NCBI RefSeq assembly: GCF_042678485.1
Contig: NZ_JBHTKR010000003.1
Coordinates: 372,001 to 436,000 of the forward strand
Source of the DNA: Seohaeicola saemankumensis
GTDB lineage: Bacteria; Pseudomonadota; Alphaproteobacteria; Rhodobacterales; Rhodobacteraceae
Direction of reading: 5' to 3'
Length of the DNA: 64,000 bases
The translations under genes and the position numbers were made by a program. Numbering within the stretch: the stretch's first letter is position 1; each line of letters starts with the position of its first letter. The notes beneath the pieces were generated by a model that was not told the origin of the DNA, searched no databases, and saw only the letters and a list, made by a program, of their open reading frames with translations. This document shows, piece by piece, positions 44,959 through 53,299 of this stretch.

Positions 44959-45097
44959 GTGCTCATCCTCCTGCTGGTGCGACCGGTGCAATCCGATCCT
45001 CATTGATCAAACTAAGCTAAAGGGCGGCAAGGGCCATATTCAAGTTGAGATTGGGTGATCTTTCCGTGATCGACGGCAAAGTTACCAAGGCGGAATG

Positions 45098-45131
45098 AAA
45101 AAGACCGCCAATGCAGGGCACGGCGGTCTTT
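45098..45131 (-). terminator. Terminator of the cytochrome c gene
   Basis: AAAGACCGCC (45100-45109) and GGCGGTCTTT (45122-45131) form a 10-bp stem. Read on the minus strand it is followed by TTTTTC, a U-tract, so it ends the transcript of the cytochrome gene whose stop is at 45155. Confidence 0.88.
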
Positions 45132-45154
45132 CGGGTTGTCGCAAAGAGACAGGA

Positions 45155-45664
45155 TCAGTTGTCGATGCTGTCCAGATAGGCGATCAGGTCGGCGCGGTCC
45201 TGGGCATCCTTCAGGCCGGCGAAAGCCATCGACGTGCCGGGCGCATAGCCACGCGGGTTTTCCAGGAACGCCGACAGGTTTTCGGGGGACCAGACATCGT
45301 CGGTGGCGATGGCGCCGGAATAGCCAAAGCCCTCGGCTGCGCCTTTCGCACGACCCACGACACCGTACAGATAGGGGCCGGTTCCGTTGGCACCGGCTTC
45401 CAGTTTGTGGCAGGCGGCGCATTTGTTGAACTGGCGGGCGCCACGTCCCAGATCGGCCTGCGCCAGCAGCTCGTCAAAATTGACCTCTTCGGCGACCTCG
45501 GCCACCTCTTCCGCGCCTGTGTCAATCACATAGGCTTGCTGGGTTTCGCCGTGACCGCCGCCCACGTGATACAGTTCCTCAGCGCCCCATTTGGCCAGAA
45601 GAAAAATCAGAAGCGCGCCGCAGAAGGCGCCCAGGGTCTTGGTGAAGGTCATCGTGTCAAGCAT
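45155..45664 (-). CDS. cycM: Membrane-anchored cytochrome c, CycM/cytochrome cy type
   Basis: A class I cytochrome c of about 169 residues. A signal-anchor helix (about residues 8-27, TLGAFCGALLIFLLAKWG) is followed by an Ala/Glu-rich linker and a heme domain with CAACH in FNKCAACHKLEAGANGTGP and the axial Met in GTSMAFAGL. In Rhodobacterales this anchored cytochrome carries electrons between bc1 and the terminal oxidases, and it would feed the cbb3 oxidase of this window. The ATG at 45664 is chosen; ATG 45652 is possible. The open frame upstream is antisense to pheA. Confidence 0.9.
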   Translation of the reverse strand: MLDTMTFTKTLGAFCGALLIFLLAKWGAEELYHVGGGHGETQQAYVIDTGAEEVAEVAEEVNFDELLAQADLGRGARQFNKCAACHKLEAGANGTGPYLYGVVGRAKGAAEGFGYSGAIATDDVWSPENLSAFLENPRGYAPGTSMAFAGLKDAQDRADLIAYLDSIDN

Positions 45665-45810
45665 GTCTCGCCCGTCCGTTGAATCGGTTTCCAATTGGTC
45701 GCTATTTGGCGGGTATCTATTGCTTCCCCTTCTGCGTGGCAAGGTATAGTTACCGCGACCAAACGCCCACCGGGGCGAAAAGTGACACGAATTCGACAGG
45801 AATTGACCGC

Positions 45811-46641
45811 ATGACCCATCGCATTGCCTTCCAGGGGGACCTTGGCGCCTATTCGCACGAAGCCTGCGTGGCGGCCCGCCCGGACCTTGAGGCGCTGCCC
45901 TGCCGCACCTTCGAGGATGTGATCGAGGCCGTGAATTCAGGTCGTGCCGAGATGGCGATGCTGCCGGTGGAAAACTCGACCTACGGGCGCGTCGCGGACA
46001 TTCACAGGCTGCTGCCCGAATCCGGTCTGCATATCGTGGGCGAAGTCTTCGTGCGGGTGCGGATCTGCCTGATGGCGCGTCCGGGCACACGGCTTGAGGA
46101 TATCCGCAAGGTGCGGGCCCATCTGGTTCTGATACCGCAGGCACGTGCCTTTCTGGAGGCGCATGGCATCGCCGCTGAAGCCGCCGCCGACAGCGCCGGT
46201 GCCGCGGCCGAGCTGGCGCGCGGTCAGGCAACGGATCAAGGCGTTCTGGCCAGCGAACTGGCCGCGCAAATCCACGGGCTGGAGGTTCTGGCCCATGATA
46301 TCGAGGATCACGGACATAACACGACGCGCTTTTTGCTCATGGCACCCAAAGCGGATCTGACCCGCAGGTCGGATCACATGATGACGACCTTCATCTTTCA
46401 GGTGCGCAACATCCCGGCCGCGCTTTACAAGGCGATGGGCGGTTTTGCCACCAATGGCGTGAACATGACCAAGCTTGAAAGCTACATGGTGGGCGGGTCA
46501 TTCACCGCGACGCAGTTCTATGCCGATATCGAAGGCCATCCCGACGATGAGCATGTGCAGCGCGCCCTTGAGGAATTGCGCTATTTCACCAACGAGCTGA
46601 CGATCCTGGGCGTCTATCCCGCAGACCCCAAGCGTTACTGA
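45811..46641 (+). CDS. pheA: Prephenate dehydratase
   Basis: Converts prephenate to phenylpyruvate for phenylalanine synthesis. 276 residues from ATG 45811, which starts MTHRIAFQGDLGAYS; the longer frame before it is not supported. The catalytic domain shows MLPVENSTYGRV and HNTTRFLLMA with the essential Thr-Thr-Arg, and the C-terminal ACT domain has the allosteric-type MTKLESYMVGGSFT, where ESY-M replaces the usual ESRP. This variant seems typical of the order. No chorismate mutase domain is attached. Divergent from cycM. Confidence 0.94.
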   Translation: MTHRIAFQGDLGAYSHEACVAARPDLEALPCRTFEDVIEAVNSGRAEMAMLPVENSTYGRVADIHRLLPESGLHIVGEVFVRVRICLMARPGTRLEDIRKVRAHLVLIPQARAFLEAHGIAAEAAADSAGAAAELARGQATDQGVLASELAAQIHGLEVLAHDIEDHGHNTTRFLLMAPKADLTRRSDHMMTTFIFQVRNIPAALYKAMGGFATNGVNMTKLESYMVGGSFTATQFYADIEGHPDDEHVQRALEELRYFTNELTILGVYPADPKRY

Positions 46642-46677
46642 CCCCCGCCACAGTCCATCAGGACGAAAGGAAACCGC

Positions 46678-47655
46678 ATGAAAGTCCATATTCTTGACGA
46701 TTGGTTCGACACGCTGCGTGCCCTGCCCTCCTTTGCCAAGCTTGATGGGCACGACGTGACCGTGTGGACCGACCATGTGGCCGATGTGGACATCCTTGCG
46801 GACCGGCTGGCCGCGGCCGAGGCGCTGGTGCTGTTCCGCGAGCGCACGCCCGTCACCGCGGCGCTTCTGGACAGGCTGCCGGGGCTGCGCCTGATTTCGC
46901 AGCGCGGACCCTATCCACATGTGGATGTCGCCGCCTGCACGGCACGCGGGGTGCTGGTGTCATCAAACATGAGCGCGGGATTGCCATCCTATGCGGCCGC
47001 GGAACTGACCTGGGGGCTGATCCTGGCCGCGATGCGGCAGATCCCTCAGCAGATGCAAAGTTTGCGCGCGGGGAATTGGCAGATGGGCGTCGGGCGGACC
47101 CTTCGCGGGCGGCCACTTGGCCTGTTCGGCTACGGCCGCATCGCGGGCGTAGTGGCGGGATACGCCCGCGCCTTCGGCATGCCGGTGCATGTCTGGGGAT
47201 CCGAAGCCGCCCGCGAAAGGGCCCAGGCCGACGGGCTTTTCGTTCCCGACAGCCGCGAGGCGTTCTTTGTCGGTTGTGACGTGATCAGCCTGCATGTGAA
47301 ACTGACACCCGAGACGCGCGGCATTGTCACCGCGGCCGATCTGGGCGCAATGCACCCCGGATCCGTGCTTGTGAACACCTCGCGTTCGGGGCTGATCGCA
47401 GCAGGGGCCCTGCTGGATGGTCTGAACGCGGGCCGCCCCGGCATGGCGGCGCTTGATGTCTTCGACACCGAGCCGCTGACGAATGTGGCAGACCCGCTGA
47501 TGTCACATCCCAACGTGATCTGCACCCCGCATATCGGCTATGTGACCGAAGATGAACTGGACATGCAGTTCGGCGATATCTACGACCAGATCAACGCCTA
47601 TGCGAAAGGCGCGCCGATCCATTTGGCGAATCCCGAGATTCACGGGAAAAGCTGA
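46678..47655 (+). CDS. D-isomer specific 2-hydroxyacid dehydrogenase
   Basis: NAD(P)-dependent dehydrogenase of 325 residues. It has the two-domain fold with the Rossmann GYGRIAG around residue 150, catalytic Arg in VNTSRSGLI, Glu in DVFDTEPL, and His in TPHIGY. It resembles phosphoglycerate dehydrogenase-like enzymes, lacks an ACT domain, and could reduce a 2-oxo acid. It lies 36 bases after pheA in the same direction with its own AGGAAA ribosome site. Substrate not deducible. Confidence 0.88.
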   Translation: MKVHILDDWFDTLRALPSFAKLDGHDVTVWTDHVADVDILADRLAAAEALVLFRERTPVTAALLDRLPGLRLISQRGPYPHVDVAACTARGVLVSSNMSAGLPSYAAAELTWGLILAAMRQIPQQMQSLRAGNWQMGVGRTLRGRPLGLFGYGRIAGVVAGYARAFGMPVHVWGSEAARERAQADGLFVPDSREAFFVGCDVISLHVKLTPETRGIVTAADLGAMHPGSVLVNTSRSGLIAAGALLDGLNAGRPGMAALDVFDTEPLTNVADPLMSHPNVICTPHIGYVTEDELDMQFGDIYDQINAYAKGAPIHLANPEIHGKS

Positions 47656-47691
47656 ACCGCCTGGAGCAAGGTCAGGGTGCCAGGTCAGGCG

Positions 47692-48159
47692 TCAGGTCAC
47701 ACGCCTGACCCGCTCTTCCAGTTCGCGGGCGTAATCTGCCATCCTGAGGTGAAATTTCTTGTTCAGGTTGGTGCGCGCCAGCTTGAGCGACTGCACCAGC
47801 AACCGGGCGGAAATGGATCGCGGCTTCAGATCCAGATCCACGCTCAGACGGGTGCGGCCACGTGACAGGGCAAGCAGTTCCACCTTCAGGTCGGTTTCCA
47901 GGCCCTGGGCCACGGAATGGAACCGCATGTTGTCGGGGGGATCATATTCGGTCATCCGGATATCCAGCTGACGTTCACGGCCCCGGGCCATGAAACTGGC
48001 GGTCCAGCTCATCCCGACGGCGGGGTTTCGCATGTTGTCGGTGCGCTGCACCTCGGCGCCGCGGCGCAATGCGGCACGCTCGATCGTTTCGAAATCGCTT
48101 ACCAGCGCGAAAACCTTTTCGATCGGAGCCTCGATGTCTTCTTTGGAGGAAAACTTCAT
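47692..48159 (-). CDS. SRPBCC (START-like) family protein
   Basis: A 155-residue protein with the helix-grip fold of polyketide-cyclase/START relatives: KEDIEAPIEKVFALVSDFE at the N-terminus, MSWTASFMARGRERQLDIRM in the sheet, and a long C-terminal helix. It probably binds a lipid or hydrophobic ligand; no catalytic motif is visible. ATG 48159 is preferred to the GTG at 48165. Its convergent neighbour is the hydroxyacid dehydrogenase gene. Confidence 0.82.
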   Translation of the reverse strand: MKFSSKEDIEAPIEKVFALVSDFETIERAALRRGAEVQRTDNMRNPAVGMSWTASFMARGRERQLDIRMTEYDPPDNMRFHSVAQGLETDLKVELLALSRGRTRLSVDLDLKPRSISARLLVQSLKLARTNLNKKFHLRMADYARELEERVRRVT

Positions 48160-48294
48160 AACCACTCACTCGTAAATTTCGGGCACCGGCCCAGACAAGG
48201 CCATCTTCTTTCCGGGGCACTATCTGCCTGACCAACCGGCCAGGAACAAGGCGCTTTGTGATCCGGGACGGTGATAAGTCGGTGCGGTTTCATG

Positions 48295-49266
48295 TCAATC
48301 AAGCCGGTCGGCAAGCCAGTTGTTCAGGATGAAATGCGCGATCGCCCCCTTGCGCGCCGGCAGGATCCTGGGATGCCGCCCTGCGAAGGCTTCCAGCATC
48401 TCGTCACGGCTGACCCAGATCGCATCTTCGATCTCGACCGGGTCTATGGTGATGTCGCGGCTGGTGGCCTCTCCGCGGCAGCCCAGCATCAGCGAAGACG
48501 GAAACGGCCAGGGCTGGCTGGCCAGGTAATCGACCTGGCCGACGCGCACGCCCGCCTCTTCCCAGACTTCACGGCGCACGGCCGCCTCGATCGTCTCGCC
48601 GGGTTCGATGAAACCCGCCAGCAGCGAGTACATGCCCTCGGGCCACCCGTGAGAGCGCCCCATCAGCACGGAATTTCCATGTGTGATCAGCATGATGACC
48701 ACAGGATCGGTGCGCGGGAAATGATGCGCGCCGCAAGCCGGGCAATCGCGCTGCCATCCCGCCTTCGATACCTGGCTTCGCACACCGCAAACGGCGCAGA
48801 ACCCATGCGTGGCATGCCAGTTCAAAAGCGCCCGTGCGCTTGCGGCCAGTTCTGCATCGCGTGGGCTGATCCGCGTCATGACCGCGCGCAATTCCGCGAA
48901 ACGGTGCGTCTGCGGCAGATCGGGATGCACCTGTTCGCTGCGGTCGACAAAGCTGTTCACCGATGAAAGGTCCTGATCGTTGGGCGTCCAGCCCGCAAGG
49001 TTATGGGCAAAGACCGCCGCCCCGTCCTCGCGCCCCAGAAAGAAGGGATCGGGGGCCGCACCTGACAGCACCGGATGATCCAGAGGCAGGCGCGCCAGCC
49101 CGCGCCCTTCAGCAGTATCCGCCAGCAGCGGCTTGCCACGCCAGAACAGGATGGTCCGGCTGGTCGGTTCCGCCATGGCCTGCGCAAGCGCGGGCGCATC
49201 GCCCCGCAGTTCGGCGGCGCGATCAAGACCCGATCCGCCGAATGTCACTGTTTCCGCGATTCTCAT
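48295..49266 (-). CDS. nudC: NAD(+) diphosphatase / decapping enzyme NudC
   Basis: Nudix hydrolase of 323 residues that cleaves NAD(H) and removes NAD caps from RNA. A zinc ribbon (CAVCG and CPACG) lies before the Nudix box GFIEPGETIEAAVRREVWEEAG (split here by its GEx5 layout), and the NADH-specific SQPWPFPSS follows. ATG 49266 (MRIAETV) is chosen; the open frame runs 28 codons further. It is divergent from the CpdB-like gene. Confidence 0.93.
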   Translation of the reverse strand: MRIAETVTFGGSGLDRAAELRGDAPALAQAMAEPTSRTILFWRGKPLLADTAEGRGLARLPLDHPVLSGAAPDPFFLGREDGAAVFAHNLAGWTPNDQDLSSVNSFVDRSEQVHPDLPQTHRFAELRAVMTRISPRDAELAASARALLNWHATHGFCAVCGVRSQVSKAGWQRDCPACGAHHFPRTDPVVIMLITHGNSVLMGRSHGWPEGMYSLLAGFIEPGETIEAAVRREVWEEAGVRVGQVDYLASQPWPFPSSLMLGCRGEATSRDITIDPVEIEDAIWVSRDEMLEAFAGRHPRILPARKGAIAHFILNNWLADRLD

Positions 49267-49385
49267 GCTGCCCTTCGCCTGTTCCCGGCGTCCTGTTTCG
49301 GCCCGGTCTGTTTCCGCCAAGAGATTGGCACCGGCTTTTGCCGAATGCAAAGCATCGCGGCGAATTTCTTCTGCTTTCGCTTTAA

Positions 49386-49412
49386 GGTAGTTTATTTTAA
49401 CAACGAACTACC
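49386..49412. promoter_or_regulatory. Inverted repeat between nudC and cpdB
   Basis: GGTAGTT (49386-49392) and AACTACC (49406-49412) are a perfect 7-bp inverted repeat spaced by 13 AT-rich bases, in the 216-base divergent gap. It has the form of an operator with half-sites two helical turns apart. The bound protein is unknown. Confidence 0.4.
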
Positions 49413-49482
49413 CTAGAGTGGGATCGCCGCAGATTTGATACGCGGCCTGACCTTGGTCGAAGACATACTGGTGCGATAAATA

Positions 49483-51420
49483 GTGACTTTTACTTTGCCG
49501 GACCGAAATATTCACTGCCCCTCATCCGTGCTGGAAGAAATTGACCTGCGCCTTTTGCAGACAACCGATCTGCACGCACATCTTCTGGCCTATGACTACC
49601 TTTCGGATCAGCCTGCGGACAGGATGGGCCTGGCGCGGCTGGCCAGCCTCATTCATGCCGCGCGGGCAGAGGCCAAGAATTGCCTCTTGCTGGATACCGG
49701 CGATTTCCTGCAGGGCAGCCCTCTGGGCGATCTTTATGCCGATCCGCAGATGACGGATCATGACCGGACCCACCCGGTCATCGCGACCATGAACAGCCTG
49801 GGCTATGACCCGGCAACCCTGGGCAATCACGATTTCAACTATGGCATCGATTTCCTGGGCCGCACCCTGCTGCGGGCCGCATTTCCGCTGGTCTGCGCCA
49901 ATGTCGCGCACCGGCTTGGCCCCGATCCCAGCGCCGATGACACATGGCTACCACCCTGGACGATCCTGACACGCAGGGTCCGTGACAGAACCGGGGGCTG
50001 GCATGATCTGCGGATCGGCATGATCGGCCTGCTGCCTCCGCAGATCGGCATCTGGGACCGCCAGCATCTTGAAGGTCGCTTGCAAACGCGTGACATGATC
50101 CAGGCGGCGCGCGCGCATCTGCCCGACATGCGCGCCGCAGGCGCTGACCTTGTGGTGGTCCTTTGCCATTCCGGCATCGCCCCCGACGATGGCAGCGCCC
50201 GGATGGAGAACGCGGCCCTGCCGCTTGCCGCCCTGGCCGGGGTCGATGCGATCCTGTGCGGCCACCAGCACCGGACCTTTCCCGGACCCGCGTTTTCCGG
50301 GATCGCCGGCGTGGATGAAAAGGCGGGAACGATCCACGGCAAGCCGGCCGTGATGGCCGGGTTCTGGGGATCGCACCTTGGGTTGATCGACCTGACGCTG
50401 CGCCGCACCCCCGACGGCTGGCAGGTCAGCGGGCATCGCAGCGCATTGCGTCCGATCTTCTGCCGCGCCGATGACCGGACAGGGCGCGCGCTGGTGGAGG
50501 ATGACAGTTCCGTGGTTGCCCTGACCCGTGACGCGCATGCCAGAACCCTTGCCCATGTGCGGCGCCCGATCGGTCACAGCAGCCAGCCCTTGCATTCCTT
50601 TTTCGCGATGGTGGCCGATGATCCGTCGATCCAGCTTGTCGCCGAGGCGCAGCGCGCGCGGGTGGCTGCATTGCTTGCCGGCACGGCCGAGGGGGAATTG
50701 CCGTTGCTGTCAGCCGTGGCCCCGTTCAAGGCGGGTGGCACCGCCGGCCCCGAGCATTTCACCCATGTTCCCGCGGGTCCGCTGAAGATCCGCAACCTTG
50801 CCGATCTCTATGCCTTTCCGAACCTTCTGCATGCGGTGCAGGTGACGGGCGATGCCCTTTGCAACTGGCTGGAGCATGCCGCCGGGCAATTCAACACGAT
50901 CCGACCCGGCCAGCGCGACCAGATGCTGTGCAACCCGGACTTTCCCAGCTACAATTTCGATGTGATCTGCGGCCTGCGCTATGTGATCGACCCCACGCAG
51001 CCCAGGCGCTTCGGTCCCGATGGCACGCTGCTGGATCGCGGGGCGCGGCGCATACGAGAAATCACCTGGAACGGACGCGCCATCGCCGCCGATGACAGGT
51101 TCATCGTGGCGACCAACAGCTATCGCGCCGGGGGCGGTGGCGGCTTTGACCTGTCGGTCGAGATGCGGGATGTGGCCTTGGACAGGCCCGCCCCCGGATA
51201 CACCGAATCCATCCAGGAGGTGCTGGAGGCCCATGTCGCGGGCAATATCATCACGCATGTGACGCGTCCGGTCTGGCGCTTTGCGCCTTTGCGTGACACC
51301 TCAGCCCTGTTCGACAGCGCGCCCGCCGCCGCCGAGGCGCTGCACGATCTGAGCGGCGTGAGAATTGAAAGCGCGGGCTGGGCGCCGGATGGCTTTGCGC
51401 GGTTTCGCTTGCATTTCTGA
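49483..51420 (+). CDS. cpdB: 2',3'-cyclic-nucleotide 2'-phosphodiesterase/3'-nucleotidase (CpdB-like), no signal peptide
   Basis: Bifunctional calcineurin-type phosphoesterase of 645 residues with a C-terminal 5'-nucleotidase domain. Metal-binding motifs are LLQTTDLHAHLL, DTGDFLQGSPLGD, TLGNHDFNYG, VVLCHSG and GHQHRTFP; the substrate domain contains NLYAFPN-like sequence and ATNSYRAGGGGGF. The start is a GTG at 49483. The N-terminus has no hydrophobic signal, unlike the periplasmic E. coli enzyme, so a cytoplasmic role in cyclic-nucleotide turnover is possible. The start could be re-examined. Confidence 0.88.
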   Translation: MTFTLPDRNIHCPSSVLEEIDLRLLQTTDLHAHLLAYDYLSDQPADRMGLARLASLIHAARAEAKNCLLLDTGDFLQGSPLGDLYADPQMTDHDRTHPVIATMNSLGYDPATLGNHDFNYGIDFLGRTLLRAAFPLVCANVAHRLGPDPSADDTWLPPWTILTRRVRDRTGGWHDLRIGMIGLLPPQIGIWDRQHLEGRLQTRDMIQAARAHLPDMRAAGADLVVVLCHSGIAPDDGSARMENAALPLAALAGVDAILCGHQHRTFPGPAFSGIAGVDEKAGTIHGKPAVMAGFWGSHLGLIDLTLRRTPDGWQVSGHRSALRPIFCRADDRTGRALVEDDSSVVALTRDAHARTLAHVRRPIGHSSQPLHSFFAMVADDPSIQLVAEAQRARVAALLAGTAEGELPLLSAVAPFKAGGTAGPEHFTHVPAGPLKIRNLADLYAFPNLLHAVQVTGDALCNWLEHAAGQFNTIRPGQRDQMLCNPDFPSYNFDVICGLRYVIDPTQPRRFGPDGTLLDRGARRIREITWNGRAIAADDRFIVATNSYRAGGGGGFDLSVEMRDVALDRPAPGYTESIQEVLEAHVAGNIITHVTRPVWRFAPLRDTSALFDSAPAAAEALHDLSGVRIESAGWAPDGFARFRLHF

Positions 51421-51456
51421 TGCCGCGCCAATCAGCGGGATGCCGGATACACATGC

Positions 51457-51485
51457 TTGCAATGCAACGCATCGCCGCCTATATG
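51457..51485 (+). promoter_or_regulatory. Sigma-70 type promoter of the SRP RNA gene
   Basis: TTGCAA (51457-51462) and TATATG (51480-51485) are spaced 17 bases apart and place the transcription start near 51491, exactly where the outer stem of the SRP RNA begins. Confidence 0.7.
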
Positions 51486-51490
51486 GGCGT

Positions 51491-51585
51491 CGAGAGGTTG
51501 GCGCGGGCAGGCACCTCGCCAACCCGGTCAGGTCCGGAAGGAAGCAGCCGTAACGAGCCCCGCTTGGGTCGTTGTCCAGCCTCTC
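51491..51585 (+). ncRNA. ffs: Signal recognition particle RNA, small bacterial (4.5S) type
   Basis: The domain IV core GGTCAGGTCCGGAAGG with AAGCAGCCGTAA is the invariant Ffh-binding loop of SRP RNA. The flanks GAGAGG-TTGG (51491-51500) and CCAG-CCTCTC (51575-51584) form the closing stem. Length about 95 nucleotides, as usual for alphaproteobacteria. It guides membrane proteins to SecYEG with Ffh and FtsY. Confidence 0.95.
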
Positions 51586-51683
51586 ACCTTATTCCCTCAA
51601 GATTGCAGGATGCACGCCGGCCTTGCGTCGGCCTGCGAAACCCGACAAGGATCGTGCCTGATCGCGATCCCTGACGAAAGGCC

Positions 51684-52796
51684 ATGATGCCAACTGACAG
51701 CCCCCAGAACACCCAAGACAGCACGCTTGAAGGGCTGGCGGCCTTGGGATGGTCCGCCCATTTCGCTGATCAATGCGCGGATGAGGCCAGCATGGCACTG
51801 CGGCCCATGCGTATCATTTCCGTACAGCGCGCGATGGCGACGGGGCTGGACAGCCAGGGCGAACGGCCCCTCGGATTTCCGCCGGAATTGCGCGCGGGTG
51901 GGCTTGCCGTCGGTGACTGGGTGCTGGCCGACCCCGAAACCGGGCGCATCGAGAAGGTCCTGGAACGGCAATCACTGCTCAGCCGTCGTGCCGCCGGGAT
52001 CGAGGCCAAGCCACAGCTGCTTGCCGCCAATGTGGACACGCTTTTCATCACCACCTCCTGCAATGCCGATTTCAACCCCGCCCGTCTGGAACGCTACCTG
52101 GTTCTGGCGCTGGATGCGGGGATTACGCCCGTGATCGTGCTGACCAAGACCGACCAGACCGATGCGCCTCAGGACTATGCCGATCAGGCGCGCGCCCTGT
52201 CCGACAAGCTGGCCGGCGTCGTGGCCCTGAACGCGAAGGACCCCGAACAGGTCCGGCTTTTGTCGGAATGGTGCGGACCGGGCAGAACCGTCGCCTTCGT
52301 CGGCTCCTCCGGGGTGGGCAAATCGACCCTGATCAACGCCCTGACAGGCAGCGACCAGGCCACCGCCGCGATGCGGCAGGACGATGCCAAGGGCCGGCAC
52401 ACGACCACGGCGCGATCACTGCACCTGATGGCCGATGGCGGGCTGGTCATCGACATGCCGGGCATGCGTGAACTTGGCCTGCACGATGTATCAGGCGGGA
52501 TCGACGAGCTGTTCGAGGATATCACGGCCCTGACCGGCCAGTGCAAATTCCGCGATTGTAAGCATGTCTCGGAACCCGGATGCGCGGTGCAGGCCGCCAT
52601 CGCCGCCGATCAGCTGGACCCCGCGCGGCTGGAGCGCTGGCGCAAGCTGAAATCCGAAGACAAGCTGAACACTACCTCGATGACCGTCAGCCGCCGCCGT
52701 GCGCGTGCCCTGACGCGCGCGCACAAGGCCGAATCGGACGCGCAGCGCAAGGCCAAGGGCAATAGCCCGCAGCCCAAGAAGCCGCGCAAGGGCTGA
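51684..52796 (+). CDS. rsgA: Ribosome small subunit-dependent GTPase RsgA
   Basis: Circularly permuted GTPase of 370 residues that helps 30S maturation. Motif order is G4 TKTD (about residue 152), G1 GSSGVGKST (about 207-215), G3 DMPGMRE; the C-terminal zinc domain has Cys and His in CKFRDCKHVSEPGC. An OB domain lies at the N-terminus. It starts 100 bases after the SRP RNA with a GACGAAAGG site. The last 40 residues are Arg/Lys-rich and long for the family. Confidence 0.93.
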   Translation: MMPTDSPQNTQDSTLEGLAALGWSAHFADQCADEASMALRPMRIISVQRAMATGLDSQGERPLGFPPELRAGGLAVGDWVLADPETGRIEKVLERQSLLSRRAAGIEAKPQLLAANVDTLFITTSCNADFNPARLERYLVLALDAGITPVIVLTKTDQTDAPQDYADQARALSDKLAGVVALNAKDPEQVRLLSEWCGPGRTVAFVGSSGVGKSTLINALTGSDQATAAMRQDDAKGRHTTTARSLHLMADGGLVIDMPGMRELGLHDVSGGIDELFEDITALTGQCKFRDCKHVSEPGCAVQAAIAADQLDPARLERWRKLKSEDKLNTTSMTVSRRRARALTRAHKAESDAQRKAKGNSPQPKKPRKG

Positions 52797-52797
52797 T

Positions 52798-53298
52798 CTA
52801 GCGCCGCAGCTTGCGCCGTGCCGCCATGGCCCATCGCATCTGGTCCTCGGTCTCGATGGCGCAGGGCCTGATCCCGCGCAGCCTGTCCAGCGCATGGCCG
52901 GGTGTCTCGCCAGCCTCGATCATGAGCCGCAGCGCGATCATCCCTGACCGGCCGCAGCCCCCCTTGCAATGCACCAGCACACGCCCCCCGCCCGAGAGGG
53001 CGGACAGGATCTGTTCGCTGACGGCGGGCCAGCGCGCCGCCGTCGCGTCATCGGGCACGCCATAATCCGCAATCGGTAGATGCACCCAGCGGGCGCCGCT
53101 TTCCTGCATCATCTGCCCAAGATGCTCCGATCCGTTCTCGATCATCTCGATCCGGGTGGTAAGGCTGAGAACGATCGCGGGCCGCCAGGCGCGCAGATGC
53201 TCCATATCTCCGGCGTGATCCCCCAGCCGCCCCGGCAGCGGGGCGATGGCCAGGATACCCCCCGACACGGGCAGGGCATGGATCACCAGATCGGACAT
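52798..53298 (-). CDS. Small protein tyrosine/dual-specificity phosphatase
   Basis: A 166-residue DSP-fold phosphatase. The P-loop HCKGGCGRSG holds the catalytic Cys111 and Arg117, and the acid loop with Asp78 is at IADYGVPDD. ATG 53298 (MSDLVIHALP) is the preferred start although the frame is open 51 codons upstream. One base separates it from the metallopeptidase gene upstream. Its substrate is unknown; small bacterial DSPs act on phosphoproteins or on exopolysaccharide regulators. Confidence 0.88.
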   Translation of the reverse strand: MSDLVIHALPVSGGILAIAPLPGRLGDHAGDMEHLRAWRPAIVLSLTTRIEMIENGSEHLGQMMQESGARWVHLPIADYGVPDDATAARWPAVSEQILSALSGGGRVLVHCKGGCGRSGMIALRLMIEAGETPGHALDRLRGIRPCAIETEDQMRWAMAARRKLRR

Positions 53299-53299
53299 G

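Noticed and set aside
42949..45006. A 685-codon plus-strand frame across yejA
   Set aside because: Opposite strand of yejA. Gene content and codon pattern support yejA only.
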